Shown here piece after piece: positions 53,364 through 64,000 of a stretch of 64,000 bases of DNA. A program made the position numbers and the translations under genes. The notes beneath the pieces were generated by a model. That model did no database searches. It saw only the letters and a list, made by a program, of their open reading frames with translations, and was not told the DNA's origin. The stretch lies in contig NZ_LYOY01000029.1 in NCBI RefSeq assembly GCF_001653515.1, forward strand, positions 1-64,000. The letters run 5' to 3'. This DNA is from Streptomyces sp. ERV7 (GTDB lineage: Bacteria > Actinomycetota > Actinomycetes > Streptomycetales > Streptomycetaceae). The number at the start of each line of letters is the position of its first letter. The first letter of the stretch is position 1.

Positions 53364-53395
53364 AAGGGCGGCACCCCGTGCGGGGTGCCGCCCTT
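53364..53395. terminator. Bidirectional terminator
   Basis: Stem AAGGGCGGCACCCC / GGGGTGCCGCCCTT with loop GTGC, between the converging transglycosylase and FHA-ABC genes. The stem core is the same as in the palindrome at 37251-37290. Confidence 0.85.
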
Positions 53396-53417
53396 CGGCG
53401 TACGTACGGAGGCCGCG

Positions 53418-56006
53418 CTACTTGCGCATGACCTCGGGCTCGTGGCGGCGCAGCAGGCGCGCGACCGCGAAGCCGCAGACCACGCCGAGCGCGATCAGCA
53501 CGGTGATGTTGATGCCCCACTGGCTCGCCGAGTGCTCCCACAGCGGGTCCAGGTCGGTGGGCTTGTTCTGGTCCCACGGCGGCATCAGGTGCGCGAGGTC
53601 GAGCGTGGAACCGGCGCCCGCGATGGCCCAGCGCGAGGGCATCAGCCAGGCGAACTGCTCCAGGCCGATCGAACCGAACACCTTGAAGAGGATGCCGGTG
53701 AAGACGACCTGCACGATCGCGAACATGACCAGCAGCGGCATGGTCTTCTCGGCGGTCTTCACCAGCGAGGAGATGACCAGGCCGAACATCATCGAGGTGA
53801 AGCCGAGGGCGATGACCACCAGGCAGATCTCGACGGCCGGCGGCATGATCAGGCCCTCCGCGGGGAGGTCCCGGGTGGAGAAGCCGATGCCGCAGATGAT
53901 GACACCCTGGATCGCGGTGATCACGCCGAGCACGATGACCTTGGACATCAGATAGGCCGAGCGGGAGAGGCCGGTGGCCCGTTCCCGTTCGTAGATGACC
54001 CGTTCCTTGATCAGCTCTCGTACGGAGTTGGCCGCGCCCGAGAAGCACATGCCGACCGCGAGGATCAGCATGATCGTGCCCGCGTCGCTGTTGAACTTGC
54101 TCGGTCCGGTCGGCGGGGCCAGGCCGAACTTCGCCGGGATGACCACGCTGACCGCGCCGAGGACGGCGGGCAGTATCACCATCAGGCCCAGGAAGCCCTT
54201 GTCGGAGGCGATGACCGACGAGTACCGCCGCATCAGCGTCCACAGCTGGGCGCCCCAGCTCTGCGGCTTGGGCGGGCGCATCTGGTTCGGCGCCGGCATC
54301 TGGACCGACTGGGCGGCGACGGCGTCGATGTCCGCGGCGTACATCTGGTAGTGCTGCGAGCCCTTCCAGCGGCCCGCCCAGTCGTAGTCGCGGTAGTTCT
54401 CGAAGGCGGAGAAGACATCGGCCCAGGTGCCGTAGCCGAAGAAGTTCAGGGCCTCCTCGGGCGGACCGAAGTACGCCACCGAGCCGCCCGGCGCCATCAC
54501 CAGGAGCTTGTCGCAGATCGCCAGCTCGGCCACCGAGTGGGTGACGACGAGGACCGTGCGGCCGTCGTCGGCGAGCCCGCGCAGCAGCTGCATGACGTCG
54601 CGGTCCATGCCCGGGTCGAGGCCGGAGGTCGGCTCGTCCAGGAAGATCAGGGACGGCTTGGTCAGCAGCTCCAGGGCGACCGAGACGCGCTTGCGCTGGC
54701 CACCGGAGAGGGAGGTGACCTTCTTCTCCTTGTGGATGTCCAGCTTGAGCTCGCCGAGGACCTCGTCGATCCGCTGGTTGCGCTCGTTCTCCGTGGTGTC
54801 CGCGGGGAAGCGCAGCTTGGCGGCGTACTTGAGGGCCTTCTTGACGGTCAGTTCCTTGTGCAGGATGTCGTCCTGCGGGACCAGACCGATGCGCTGGCGC
54901 AGCTCGGCGAACTGCTTGTACAGGTTCCGGTTGTCGTAGAGCACGTCGCCCTTGTTGGCGGGCCGGTAGCCGGTGAGCGCCTTGAGCAGGGTGGACTTGC
55001 CGGAGCCCGAGGGGCCGATGACGGCGATCAGCGACTTCTCCGGGACGCCGAAGGAGACGTCCTTGAGGATGTCCTTGCCGCCGTCGACCGTCACGGTGAG
55101 GTGGCGGGCCGAGAAGGAGACGTCACCGGTGTCGACGAACTCCTCAAGGCGGTCGCCGACGATCCGGAACGTGGAGTGGCCGACGCCGACGATGTCGTTC
55201 GGCCCGAGCAGCGTGGAGCCGCCCTTGGCGATCGGCATACCGTTGACGTACGTGCCGTTGTGCGAGCCGAGGTCGCGGATCTCCATGCGCCCGTCGGGCG
55301 TCGAGTGGAACTCGGCGTGGTGGCGCGAGACCTGGAGGTCGGAGACGACCAGCTCGTTCTCCAGCGCACGGCCGATGCGCATCACCCGGCCGAGGGCCAC
55401 CTGGTGGAACGTGGTGGGGCTGCGGTCGCCGTAGACCGGCGGCGCGCCCGCTCCCTGGCCGGGGCCCTGCTGCTGCGGGACCTGGGCCTGCGGCGGCTGC
55501 TGCGCCTGCTGCCAGGCCTGCTGGGGTGCCTGCTGCGGGACCTGCTGCTGCGGAGCCGGCTGCTGGGGCTGCTGCGGAGCCCAGCCGGCGCCGCCGTGCT
55601 GGGGCTGCTGCGGCGGCGCCTGCTGCGGTGCCTGCTGGGCGGCGGCGGGCTGCGCGCTGTACGCGGCGGCTCCGGCCGGGGCAGCGGCAGCGGCAGCGGC
55701 AGCGGCAGCGGTGAGATTCAGCCGCGGGCCGTCGGTCGCGTTGCCCAGGTGCACCGCGGACCCGGGGCCGATTTCCATCTGGTGGATCCGCTGACCCTGC
55801 ACATAGGTGCCGTTGGTGCTGCCGTGGTCCTCGATGACCCAACTCCGGCCGCCCCAGCTGATCGTGGCGTGCCGCCACGAGACCCTGGCGTCGTCGATCA
55901 CCATGTCGCCCTGCGGATCACGTCCGAGGGTGTACGACCGGGACGCGTCGAGCGTCCAGGTCCTGCCATTCAATTCCAGTACGAGTTCCGGCACTCCATG
56001 CCCCAC
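53418..56006 (-). CDS. FHA-domain ABC transporter (ABCG-type fusion), 862 aa
   Basis: A single-chain exporter controlled by phospho-peptide-binding domains, the same architecture as mycobacterial Rv1747. FHA-1 is about residues 10-95 (SYTLGRDPQGDMVIDDARVS). An Ala/Gln/Pro-rich linker follows, then FHA-2 about 200-285 (IGRALENELVVSDLQVSRHH). The ABC domain has Walker A GPSGSGKST, LSGGQRKRV and LIFLDEPTSGLDP. The membrane domain (about 590-860) has six hydrophobic helices. The start GTG 56006 has GGGGGA 6 nt upstream. Ser/Thr kinase control is likely; the substrate is unknown. Confidence 0.93.
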   Translation of the reverse strand: MGHGVPELVLELNGRTWTLDASRSYTLGRDPQGDMVIDDARVSWRHATISWGGRSWVIEDHGSTNGTYVQGQRIHQMEIGPGSAVHLGNATDGPRLNLTAAAAAAAAAAPAGAAAYSAQPAAAQQAPQQAPPQQPQHGGAGWAPQQPQQPAPQQQVPQQAPQQAWQQAQQPPQAQVPQQQGPGQGAGAPPVYGDRSPTTFHQVALGRVMRIGRALENELVVSDLQVSRHHAEFHSTPDGRMEIRDLGSHNGTYVNGMPIAKGGSTLLGPNDIVGVGHSTFRIVGDRLEEFVDTGDVSFSARHLTVTVDGGKDILKDVSFGVPEKSLIAVIGPSGSGKSTLLKALTGYRPANKGDVLYDNRNLYKQFAELRQRIGLVPQDDILHKELTVKKALKYAAKLRFPADTTENERNQRIDEVLGELKLDIHKEKKVTSLSGGQRKRVSVALELLTKPSLIFLDEPTSGLDPGMDRDVMQLLRGLADDGRTVLVVTHSVAELAICDKLLVMAPGGSVAYFGPPEEALNFFGYGTWADVFSAFENYRDYDWAGRWKGSQHYQMYAADIDAVAAQSVQMPAPNQMRPPKPQSWGAQLWTLMRRYSSVIASDKGFLGLMVILPAVLGAVSVVIPAKFGLAPPTGPSKFNSDAGTIMLILAVGMCFSGAANSVRELIKERVIYERERATGLSRSAYLMSKVIVLGVITAIQGVIICGIGFSTRDLPAEGLIMPPAVEICLVVIALGFTSMMFGLVISSLVKTAEKTMPLLVMFAIVQVVFTGILFKVFGSIGLEQFAWLMPSRWAIAGAGSTLDLAHLMPPWDQNKPTDLDPLWEHSASQWGINITVLIALGVVCGFAVARLLRRHEPEVMRK
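55681..55710. repeat. Hexanucleotide microsatellite (GCAGCG)5
   Basis: Five perfect copies in the linker of the FHA-ABC gene, encoding a run of alanines. The unit is a multiple of three, so slippage would change linker length but keep the frame. Confidence 0.9.
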
Positions 56007-56284
56007 TTGTTGTCCCCCGAGCAATCCCCCGATACAGGGAGTCTAGGGATGGCGAACATCGTGGGGAACTATTTCAGGCCCGGGCTCGTATCCGAAACCC
56101 GGCCCTTGTGAATAACGTGCACAGACCTGTTGCAGTCGAGCAACAGACGTGTACGCGCGCGCCGTTGACTCAGCCGAAACGCGCCCGGAAAGTAGTAAGC
56201 ACCCATGACTGCGTACGGATCATGCGCGAATGGGACAATCTGGAACAATCCCGGGGGGCCTGGTGAGCATGGGCGACAGGGGCG
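56007..56284. other. Upstream region of the FHA-ABC gene
   Basis: About 280 bp without a confident gene. It holds the FHA-ABC leader and promoter. A possible rightward gene start lies at GTG 56263 / ATG 56269 behind CCGGGGGG, whose frame does not continue as recognisable protein. It may be a cut gene start next to the transporter fragment on the other strand. Confidence 0.4.
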
Positions 56285-56355
56285 GGAAGAGGGTCTCCGG
56301 CGTGGGGGGTGGTGCCCGGCGCGGGGCTCAGGGTGCGGGTCTCGTCGTCGGCCAT
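56285..56355 (-). pseudogene. Possible truncated 5' end of a transporter gene divergent from the GntR regulator
   Basis: ATG 56355 opens MADDETRTLSPAPGTTPH, a tail like those at the start of CynX/NimT-type MFS transporters in Streptomyces, from memory. The frame then drifts into non-coding-like sequence without any membrane helix and stops at 56170. A TATGAT lies at -12 to -7 from the ATG and would fit a leaderless start. Only a few dozen codons, if any, belong to the original gene; the rest appears missing. Confidence 0.35.
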
Positions 56356-56379
56356 GGGGCCATCATAGAATCATGGGAT

Positions 56380-56395
56380 GATTGGTTGTCCAATC
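56380..56395. promoter_or_regulatory. Candidate operator of the GntR/FadR regulator
   Basis: GATTGG-TTGT-CCAATC, a perfect inverted repeat in an AT-rich spot between the divergent regulator and truncated transporter starts. FadR-type GntR proteins bind short palindromes of this kind; the match is inferred from position. Confidence 0.5.
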
Positions 56396-56453
56396 GCCCG
56401 GACGGTCACGAGATGATGGCCGCGAGACGACGGCCACGAACATTAGGAGCGGC

Positions 56454-57128
56454 ATGGCGCTGAGCTCTCCCCGGCGGTCCGCCCTCGCCGACCAGGTGAT
56501 CGCGCAGCTGCGCAACCAGATCACCTCGGGCGAGTGGCCGGTGGGGTCGCGCATCCCCACCGAACCCGAGCTGGTCGAGCAGCTGGGGGTAGCGCGCAAC
56601 ACGGTCCGCGAGGCGGTCCGGGCGCTCGCGCACAACGGGCTGCTCGACATCCGCCAGGGGTCCGGCACGTATGTCGTCGCGACCAGTGAGCTGGCGGGTG
56701 TGATGCACCGCCGCTTCGCGGACGCCGACCCCCGCCATGTGGCGGAACTGCGCTCCACCCTGGAGTCGTCGGCGGCCCGGCTGGCGGCCGAACGGCGTAC
56801 GCCACGTGATCTGGCCCAGCTGGACGCGCTGCTCGCACGGCGCGAGGAGGCCTGGGAGTCGGGTGACGCGGAGGCGTTCGTGGCCGCCGACGCCACCCTG
56901 CACCTGGCGATCGTCGCGGCCTCGCACAACGACGTCCTGACCGAGCTCTACGCCGACCTCGGCCACCTCCTGCGCGACTGGCTCCGCGACGACGTGGGCC
57001 GCGAGCTGCGGCCGGAGAACCACATGGACCACGCCCGCCTCGTCGAGGCGATCCGGGCGGGCGACGCGGAAACCGCTGCCTCGGAGGCCGCGGGCCATGC
57101 GTTCGTCTGCCTGAGCGATCACGTGTGA
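56454..57128 (+). CDS. GntR family (FadR subgroup) transcriptional regulator, 224 aa
   Basis: The N-terminal winged helix reads RIPTEPELVEQLGVARNTVR, then EAVRALAHNGLLDIRQGSGT. The C-terminal all-helical FCD domain has ELRSTLESSAARLAAERRT and the metal/ligand-binding residues in FVAADATLHLAIVAASHN. It ends with DHARLVEAIRAGDAETAASE. The start ATG 56454 has AGGAG 4 nt upstream. It likely regulates itself and the divergent transporter remnant. Confidence 0.92.
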   Translation: MALSSPRRSALADQVIAQLRNQITSGEWPVGSRIPTEPELVEQLGVARNTVREAVRALAHNGLLDIRQGSGTYVVATSELAGVMHRRFADADPRHVAELRSTLESSAARLAAERRTPRDLAQLDALLARREEAWESGDAEAFVAADATLHLAIVAASHNDVLTELYADLGHLLRDWLRDDVGRELRPENHMDHARLVEAIRAGDAETAASEAAGHAFVCLSDHV

Positions 57129-57219
57129 ACGCTTCGCCGCGCGGGGGCTTTCGGCCGCGGGCCGTCCCCGGCCGGTCGCGCCCGCGCGGCGGAGCCGCGC
57201 CTGTCACGGCCCCGCGCCC

Positions 57220-57639
57220 CTAGGACGTGCCCGGCACCGCACCACGCCGGCGCTCCGGCGCCGGCGGTGCGCCCGGCTTCTCATGGGTGACCCACACCGC
57301 CCGCACCTCCTTCCAGCACCGGTCGGTGAGCCGTACGGTCTGGGCCGGCGCCACTTCCACCGGGGCCGCGTCGGCGTCGACGTCCCACCAGCGGGCGCAC
57401 TCGGTGTGCAGCCGCACCCGGTCGGTGTCGGGGTAGGGGTTGTGGCAGTACGCGATGACGTGCGAGCCCCGTACCAAGGTGTGGCAGTCGGCCCCGAAGG
57501 GCTCGGGCGCCGCGGCCGGGGCGGGGTCGTCGGAGGCGGCGGCCCGTACGACCGAGGGGGCCACGAGCGCGGCGAGGGCCGTGAGCAGCAGCGCCACCAG
57601 GGCGACGGCTCGGCGCTGGGCCGTACGCAAGGGCCGCAC
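57220..57639 (-). CDS. Secreted hypothetical protein, 139 aa
   Basis: It has a signal peptide (ALVALLLTALAALVAPSVVRA, cleavage near RAAAS) and a mature domain of about 105 residues with four Cys, two in CHTLVRGSHVIAYC and two more in HTECARWW and TDRCW. Two disulfides are likely. No family is recognised. The start is GTG 57639 behind GGAGGAGGT. It is monocistronic, between the regulator and fabI. A GC-rich intergenic repeat-like stretch (57135-57219) follows its stop. Confidence 0.75.
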   Translation of the reverse strand: MRPLRTAQRRAVALVALLLTALAALVAPSVVRAAASDDPAPAAAPEPFGADCHTLVRGSHVIAYCHNPYPDTDRVRLHTECARWWDVDADAAPVEVAPAQTVRLTDRCWKEVRAVWVTHEKPGAPPAPERRRGAVPGTS

Positions 57640-57728
57640 CGCCCCACCTCCTCCCCGGCCGACTGCCCGACTTGTCCGCTGCGATCAGTCTGCGGGGAAG
57701 TGGTCGGACACGCACGACGGCCGCCTCC

Positions 57729-57744
57729 CCCCGCCGGAGCGGGG
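57729..57744 (-). terminator. Possible terminator of fabI
   Basis: CCCCGC-CGGA-GCGGGG lies about 85 bp past the fabI stop. It is a short stable hairpin without a U-tract. Confidence 0.4.
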
Positions 57745-57827
57745 AAAGACGGCCGCCGTCTGTACGCGCCGGATACGGGCGCCCGCCACAGCGGACGCCC
57801 ACACCGGTCATGACGCCGTCAGGCGTC

Positions 57828-58595
57828 CTACGCACCCATCATGTGCACGCCGCCGTCGACGTGGACGATCTCGCCCGTGGTCTTCGGGAACCAGTCCGAC
57901 AGCAGGGCCACGATGGCGCGGCCGGTCGGCTCGGGGTCGGCCATGTTCCACTCCAGCGGGGAGCGGGTGTTCCACACGTCCGCCAGGTCCGTGAAGCCCG
58001 GGATGGACTTCGCGGCCATGGAGCCGATCGGGCCCGCCGAGACCAGGTTGCAGCGGATGCCCTCCTTGCCCAGGTCACGGGCGAGGTAGCGGGAGGTCGC
58101 CTCCAGGGCGGCCTTCGCCGGGCCCATCCAGTCGTACTGCGGCCAGGCGAACTGCGCGTCGAAGGTCAGACCGACGACCGCGGCGCCGGAGCTCATCAGC
58201 GGGCGGCAGGCCATGGTCAGCGACTTCAGCGAGAACGCCGAGACGTGCATCGCCGTCGCGACCGACTCGAAGGGGGTGTTCAGGAAGTTGCCGCCGAGGG
58301 CGTCCTGCGGGGCGAAGCCGATGGAGTGGACGACGCCGTCCAGGCTGCCGAGCTCGTCCTTGACCAGGCCCGCGAGCCGGTCCAGGTGCTCCTGGTTGGT
58401 CACGTCGAGCTCGATGACCTTGGCGGGCTTGGGGAGCTTCTTGGCGATGCGCTCGGTGAGCGTGGGCCGCGGGAAGGCGGTGAGGATGACCTCGGCGCCC
58501 TGCTCCTGGGCCAGCTTGGCGGCGTGGAAGGCGATGGACGACTCCATCAGCACACCCGTGATGAGGATGCGCTTGCCGTCGAGAATTCCGCTCAT
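57828..58595 (-). CDS. fabI: Enoyl-[acyl-carrier-protein] reductase (NADH), InhA/FabI type, 255 aa
   Basis: Reduces the enoyl-ACP double bond in type II fatty-acid synthesis. Motifs are ILITGVLMESSIAFH, DGVVHSIGFAP, and the active-site YDWMGPAKAALE (Tyr-x6-Lys), followed by VSAGPIGSMAAKSIPGF. The start is ATG 58595, 5 bp after the fabG stop. The fabG-fabI pair parallels mycobacterial fabG1-inhA. Confidence 0.95.
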   Translation of the reverse strand: MSGILDGKRILITGVLMESSIAFHAAKLAQEQGAEVILTAFPRPTLTERIAKKLPKPAKVIELDVTNQEHLDRLAGLVKDELGSLDGVVHSIGFAPQDALGGNFLNTPFESVATAMHVSAFSLKSLTMACRPLMSSGAAVVGLTFDAQFAWPQYDWMGPAKAALEATSRYLARDLGKEGIRCNLVSAGPIGSMAAKSIPGFTDLADVWNTRSPLEWNMADPEPTGRAIVALLSDWFPKTTGEIVHVDGGVHMMGA

Positions 58596-58599
58596 GTGA

Positions 58600-59355
<756 letters not shown>

Positions 59356-59501
59356 CTATCGGTACCGGCCGTTGTACGGGGAATCGACCTGTGACAGTGG
59401 CGTACGTAAAGCGCTGTGGGGTCCCTACAGAAAGGGATAGGCAGGCGGCCCCGAACCGCGACATGATCGGGGCGACCGGTCTCACACGACAGGAGACAAC
59501 T

Positions 59502-61004
<1,503 letters not shown>

Positions 61005-61034
<30 letters not shown>

Positions 61035-61129
61035 ATCTCCGGACACGCCGCACCGCCCCCGGCTGGGGGTCCGGGGGTTACCCCCCGGGAAAGCACAGTC
61101 TCAACACCACGCAGGAGGCCGGGCGATGA
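61005..61129. repeat. 30-bp direct duplication flanking a GC-rich insert between tldD and tldE
   Basis: The 30 bp encoding the end of TldD, the Shine-Dalgarno and the ATGA (61005-61034) recur at 61100-61129 with one mismatch. Between them lie 65 bp with a CCCCGG-rich repeat-like segment. The second copy supplies the ribosome-binding site and start of tldE. Confidence 0.9.
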
Positions 61130-62523
61130 GCTCTCGTACGACCGTCAAGCCGCACGAGATCGTCGAGCGGGCGCTCTCGCTGTCCACCGCCGACGGGTGC
61201 GTCGTCATCGCGGACGAGCACTCCTCCGCCAATCTGCGCTGGGCCGGCAACGCGCTGACCACCAACGGCGTGACCCGCGGCCGCACCCTCACCGTGATCG
61301 CGACCGTCGACGGGGCGCAGGGCACGGCCTCGGGCGTGGTGTCCCGGTCCGCCGTGACCGCCGGCGACCTGGAGCCGCTGGTGCGCGCGGCGGAGGCGGC
61401 GGCGCGCGGGGCCGGGCCCGCCGAGGACGCCCAGCCGCTGGTCGAGGGCGTACCGGTGGCGGCCGACTTCACCGACGCGCCCGCCGAGACCTCCTCGGCC
61501 GTCTTCGGGGAGTTCGCCCCGGCGCTCGGCGAGGCCTTCGCCCGGGCCCGCGCGGGCGGCCGGGAGCTGTACGGGTTCGCGAACCACGAGATGACCTCCT
61601 CGTACCTGGGCACGTCGACGGGGCTGCGGCTGCGCCACGACCAGCCGACCGGCACCCTTGAGCTCAACGCCAAGTCGCCGGACCGGGCGCGGTCGGCCTG
61701 GGCCGGGCGCTCCACGCGGGACTTCAAGGACGTCGACCCGGGCGCCCTGGACGAGGAGCTCGCCGTCCGGCTCGGCTGGGCCCAGCGCCGTATCGACCTG
61801 CCCGCGGGCCGGTACGAGACGCTGCTGCCGCCCACCGCCGTGGCCGATCTGCTGATCTACCAGCTGTGGTCGTCGAACGCGCGGGACGCCACCGAGGGCC
61901 GGACGGTGTTCTCCAAGCCCGGCGGCGGCACCCGGCTCGGCGAGAAGCTGGCCCGGCTGCCGCTGACCCTGCGCAGCGACCCGAACGAGCCGGGCCTGGA
62001 GTCCGCGCCGTTCCAGCTGGCGCACTCCTCCGGCGACGACGCCTCCGTCTTCGACAACGGACTGCCGCTGGCCCCCACCGAATGGATGCGGGACGGCAAG
62101 CTGGAGCGCCTGATCACCACCCGGCACAGCGCGGCCCTCACCCAGCTGCCGGTGACGCCCTCGATCGGCAACCTGGTCCTGGACGCCGGCGGCGAGCGCT
62201 CCCTGGAGGAGATGGCCGCGGCCACCGAGCGGGGCCTGCTGCTGACCTGCCTCTGGTACATCCGCGAGGTGGACCCGGCGACGCTGCTGCTCACCGGGCT
62301 GACCCGGGACGGCGTCTACCTCGTCGAGAACGGCGAGGTGGTCGGGGAGGTCAACAACTTCCGGTTCAACGAGTCGCCGGTGGACCTGCTGTCGCGGGCC
62401 ACCGAGGCCGGGCGGACCGAGAAGACCCTGCCGAGGGAGTGGAGCGACTGGTTCACCCGGGCGGCGATGCCGGCCCTGCGGGTGCCGGACTTCAACATGA
62501 GCTCGGTCAGCCAGGGCGTCTGA
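61126..62523 (+). CDS. tldE: TldE/PmbA-family subunit, 465 aa
   Basis: The partner subunit of TldD, lacking the HExxxH motif as usual for TldE/PmbA. Features: SANLRWAGNALTTNGVTRGR near the N-terminus, LPAGRYETLLPPTAVADLLI in the middle, and LTRDGVYLVENGEVVGEVNN toward the end. The ATG has AGGAGG 7 nt upstream, derived from the duplicated tldD end. It probably forms a heterodimer with TldD. Confidence 0.94.
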   Translation: MSSRTTVKPHEIVERALSLSTADGCVVIADEHSSANLRWAGNALTTNGVTRGRTLTVIATVDGAQGTASGVVSRSAVTAGDLEPLVRAAEAAARGAGPAEDAQPLVEGVPVAADFTDAPAETSSAVFGEFAPALGEAFARARAGGRELYGFANHEMTSSYLGTSTGLRLRHDQPTGTLELNAKSPDRARSAWAGRSTRDFKDVDPGALDEELAVRLGWAQRRIDLPAGRYETLLPPTAVADLLIYQLWSSNARDATEGRTVFSKPGGGTRLGEKLARLPLTLRSDPNEPGLESAPFQLAHSSGDDASVFDNGLPLAPTEWMRDGKLERLITTRHSAALTQLPVTPSIGNLVLDAGGERSLEEMAAATERGLLLTCLWYIREVDPATLLLTGLTRDGVYLVENGEVVGEVNNFRFNESPVDLLSRATEAGRTEKTLPREWSDWFTRAAMPALRVPDFNMSSVSQGV

Positions 62524-62577
62524 CCCCCATACACTGGCTGCTGCACCTTCATACCCATACCTAGGAGACGTACGACC

Positions 62578-63846
62578 GTGACGGACATCGTCGATGAGCT
62601 GCAGTGGCGCGGGCTGATCGCCCTCTCCACTGACGAGGACGCACTGCGCAAGGCGTTCGCGGACGGCCCCGTCACGTTCTATTGCGGCTTCGACCCGACC
62701 GCGCCCAGCCTGCACCTGGGCAACCTGGTGCAGATCCTGACCATGCGCCGGATCCAGCAGGCGGGCAACCGCCCGCTGGGCCTGGTCGGCGGGGCCACCG
62801 GTCTGATCGGTGACCCCAAGCCGAACTCGGAGCGCACGCTGAACGCGCCCGAGACCGTCGCGGGCTGGGTCGAGCGGCTGCGCGGGCAGATCGAGCGGTT
62901 CCTCGACTTCGACGGCCCGTACGCCGCGACCATGGTCAACAACCTGGACTGGACGTCGGGCCTGTCGGCGATCGAGTTCCTGCGCGATGTCGGCCAGCAC
63001 TTCCGGGTCAACAAGATGATCGCGAAGGAGGCGGTCGCCCGGCGACTGAACTCCGACGTGGGCATCAGCTACACCGAGTTCAGCTACCAGATCCTCCAGG
63101 GCATGGACTTCCTGGAGCTCTACCGGCGGCACGGCTGCGCCCTGCAGACCGGCGGCAGCGACCAGTGGGGCAACCTCACCGCGGGCACCGACCTGATCCA
63201 CCGGGTCGCCCCCGAGGCCGAGGTGCACGCGCTGGCCACCCCGCTGATCACCAAGGCGGACGGCACCAAGTTCGGCAAGACGGAGTCCGGCACGGTCTGG
63301 CTGGACCCCGAGCGCACCACGCCGTACGCGTTCTACCAGTTCTGGCTGAACGCGGACGACCGCGATGTCTCCAAGTTCCTGCGGATCTTCAGCTTCAAGT
63401 CCCGCGAGGAGATCGAGGAGCTGGAGCAGCTCACCGAGGAGCGTCCGCAGGCGCGCGCCGCGCAGCGCGCGCTCGCCGAGGAGCTGACGACGCTGGTGCA
63501 CGGCGCCGACCAGTGCGCGGCGGTCGTCGCCGCGTCGAAGGCGCTGTTCGGCCAGGGCGAGCTGGCGGAGCTGGACGAGGCGACGCTGGCCGCCGCGCTC
63601 AGTGAGCTGCCGCACGCCGAGGTCGCCGAGCTCGGCCTGGTGGTGGACCTGTTCGCCGAGGTGGAGCTGGTGGCGAGCAAGTCGGCTGCCCGGCGCACGG
63701 TGAAGGAGGGCGGGGCCTACGTGAACAACGCGAAGGTGACGTCCGAGGACGCGGTGGTCACCGCCGACGATCTGCTGCACGGCCGCTGGCTGGTGCTGCG
63801 CCGGGGCAAGAAGAACCTGGCCGCGATCGCGGTCAAGGGCGCCTGA
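62578..63846 (+). CDS. tyrS: Tyrosyl-tRNA synthetase, 422 aa
   Basis: A class I aminoacyl-tRNA synthetase. The HIGH-equivalent is [15 protein letters not shown] (about residue 38), and the tyrosine-binding region is [13 protein letters not shown]. The KMSKS-equivalent is KFGKTESG (about residue 230). A C-terminal S4 domain includes [13 protein letters not shown]. The start GTG 62578 has AGGAG 10 nt upstream. It has its own terminator. Confidence 0.97.
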   Translation: MTDIVDELQWRGLIALSTDEDALRKAFADGPVTFYCGFDPTAPSLHLGNLVQILTMRRIQQAGNRPLGLVGGATGLIGDPKPNSERTLNAPETVAGWVERLRGQIERFLDFDGPYAATMVNNLDWTSGLSAIEFLRDVGQHFRVNKMIAKEAVARRLNSDVGISYTEFSYQILQGMDFLELYRRHGCALQTGGSDQWGNLTAGTDLIHRVAPEAEVHALATPLITKADGTKFGKTESGTVWLDPERTTPYAFYQFWLNADDRDVSKFLRIFSFKSREEIEELEQLTEERPQARAAQRALAEELTTLVHGADQCAAVVAASKALFGQGELAELDEATLAAALSELPHAEVAELGLVVDLFAEVELVASKSAARRTVKEGGAYVNNAKVTSEDAVVTADDLLHGRWLVLRRGKKNLAAIAVKGA

Positions 63847-63867
63847 CCTGCGCGGACGGTAAGTGTT

Positions 63868-63900
63868 GAGGGGGCGGTTCCGTTACGGGGCCGCCCCCTC
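63868..63900 (+). terminator. Terminator of tyrS
   Basis: Stem GAGGGGGCGG / CCGCCCCCTC with a 13-nt loop, starting 22 bp after the tyrS stop. Confidence 0.75.
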
Positions 63901-63932
63901 GCCGTACCGTCGCACGTCAGGCCCGCCGTGCG

Positions 63933-64000
63933 TCAGGCCCGCTGTTTGTTGCCCCGCATCGCCATGTAGAGCATGTCGCCGAGGAAGACGATGACGACCG
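63933..64000 (-). CDS. DUF3099-like membrane protein, C-terminal 21 codons only
   Basis: The minus strand reads VVIVFLGDMLYMAMRGNKQRA before TGA at 63935-63933; the final hydrophobic helix and basic tail are like small actinobacterial DUF3099 membrane proteins. The gene continues past the window edge, so identity is provisional. Confidence 0.55.
   Translation of the reverse strand, partial: VVIVFLGDMLYMAMRGNKQRA

Overview
The window is about 72% G+C. It uses Streptomyces-type codons, frequent GTG/TTG starts, tightly overlapping genes (ATGA/GTGA/TTGA) and GC-rich intergenic repeats. The gene set (SMC partners ScpA/ScpB beside a ParA ATPase, SpoOM, a DmdR/IdeR-type iron box, an InhA-like enoyl reductase) points to a Streptomyces or close relative. 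It is core chromosome, not an island: I see no transposase, integrase, phage gene, tRNA or CRISPR array. The order tyrS / 3-methyladenine glycosylase / TPR / HAD / small protein / tlyA / nadK / recN / pyrG / NUDIX / parA / scpA / scpB / rluB / cmk / der is essentially the cluster known from Mycobacterium tuberculosis Rv1688-Rv1713, with Streptomyces genes inserted.

Layout. 0.2-5.3 kb: der, plsC, cmk, tyrA and a YidB-type protein, all leftward. 5.4-7.0 kb: DUF952, a Rieske lipoprotein and a nucleotidyltransferase, rightward. 7.0-9.6 kb: a three-gene, translationally coupled NAD/ADP-ribose operon (NadR-like protein with an eroded kinase domain, NrtR-like NUDIX regulator, ADP-ribosylglycohydrolase) behind a perfect palindrome. 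9.7-14.5 kb: parA, a ribbon-helix-helix-like protein, scpA, scpB and rluB. 14.9-20.8 kb: alanine dehydrogenase, a STAND/TPR ATPase, NUDIX hydrolase and pyrG. 21.2-26.2 kb: GH15 enzyme, FAD oxidoreductase and PucR regulator. 26.2-31.4 kb: glycosyltransferase, recN, nadK, tlyA and a small protein. 31.4-34.7 kb: SCP2-like protein and a siderophore ABC importer under an iron box. 34.8-40.2 kb: HAD hydrolase, DUF1015, a repeat-rich TPR protein, a 16S rRNA 5' stub with its leader, and 3-methyladenine glycosylase. 40.3-45.6 kb: SpoOM, PEBP, HNH, TauE, SPFH/NfeD and an ABC ATPase. 45.7-56.4 kb: a mosaic with truncated genes around acetoacetyl-CoA synthetase, an SDR, QueA-like protein, transglycosylase and an FHA-ABC exporter. 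56.4-64 kb: GntR regulator, secreted protein, fabI, fabG, tldD/tldE, tyrS and the end of a DUF3099 gene.

The most striking structural signal is a set of abrupt joins between unrelated pieces. The first ~50 nt of a 16S rRNA gene run straight into the repeat region of the TPR gene (39018). A ~36-codon gene start runs into a MocR aminotransferase that has lost its DNA-binding domain (45816). A GH31 glucosidase stops right after its catalytic-nucleophile motif (50508). A probable transporter start is cut off at about 56.29 kb. These look more like assembly joins with sequence omitted than biology, but genuine deletions cannot be excluded from sequence alone. The best candidate for unexplored biology is the NAD/ADP-ribose operon at 7.0-9.6 kb. 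The ParA/RHH/ScpAB operon is the second.
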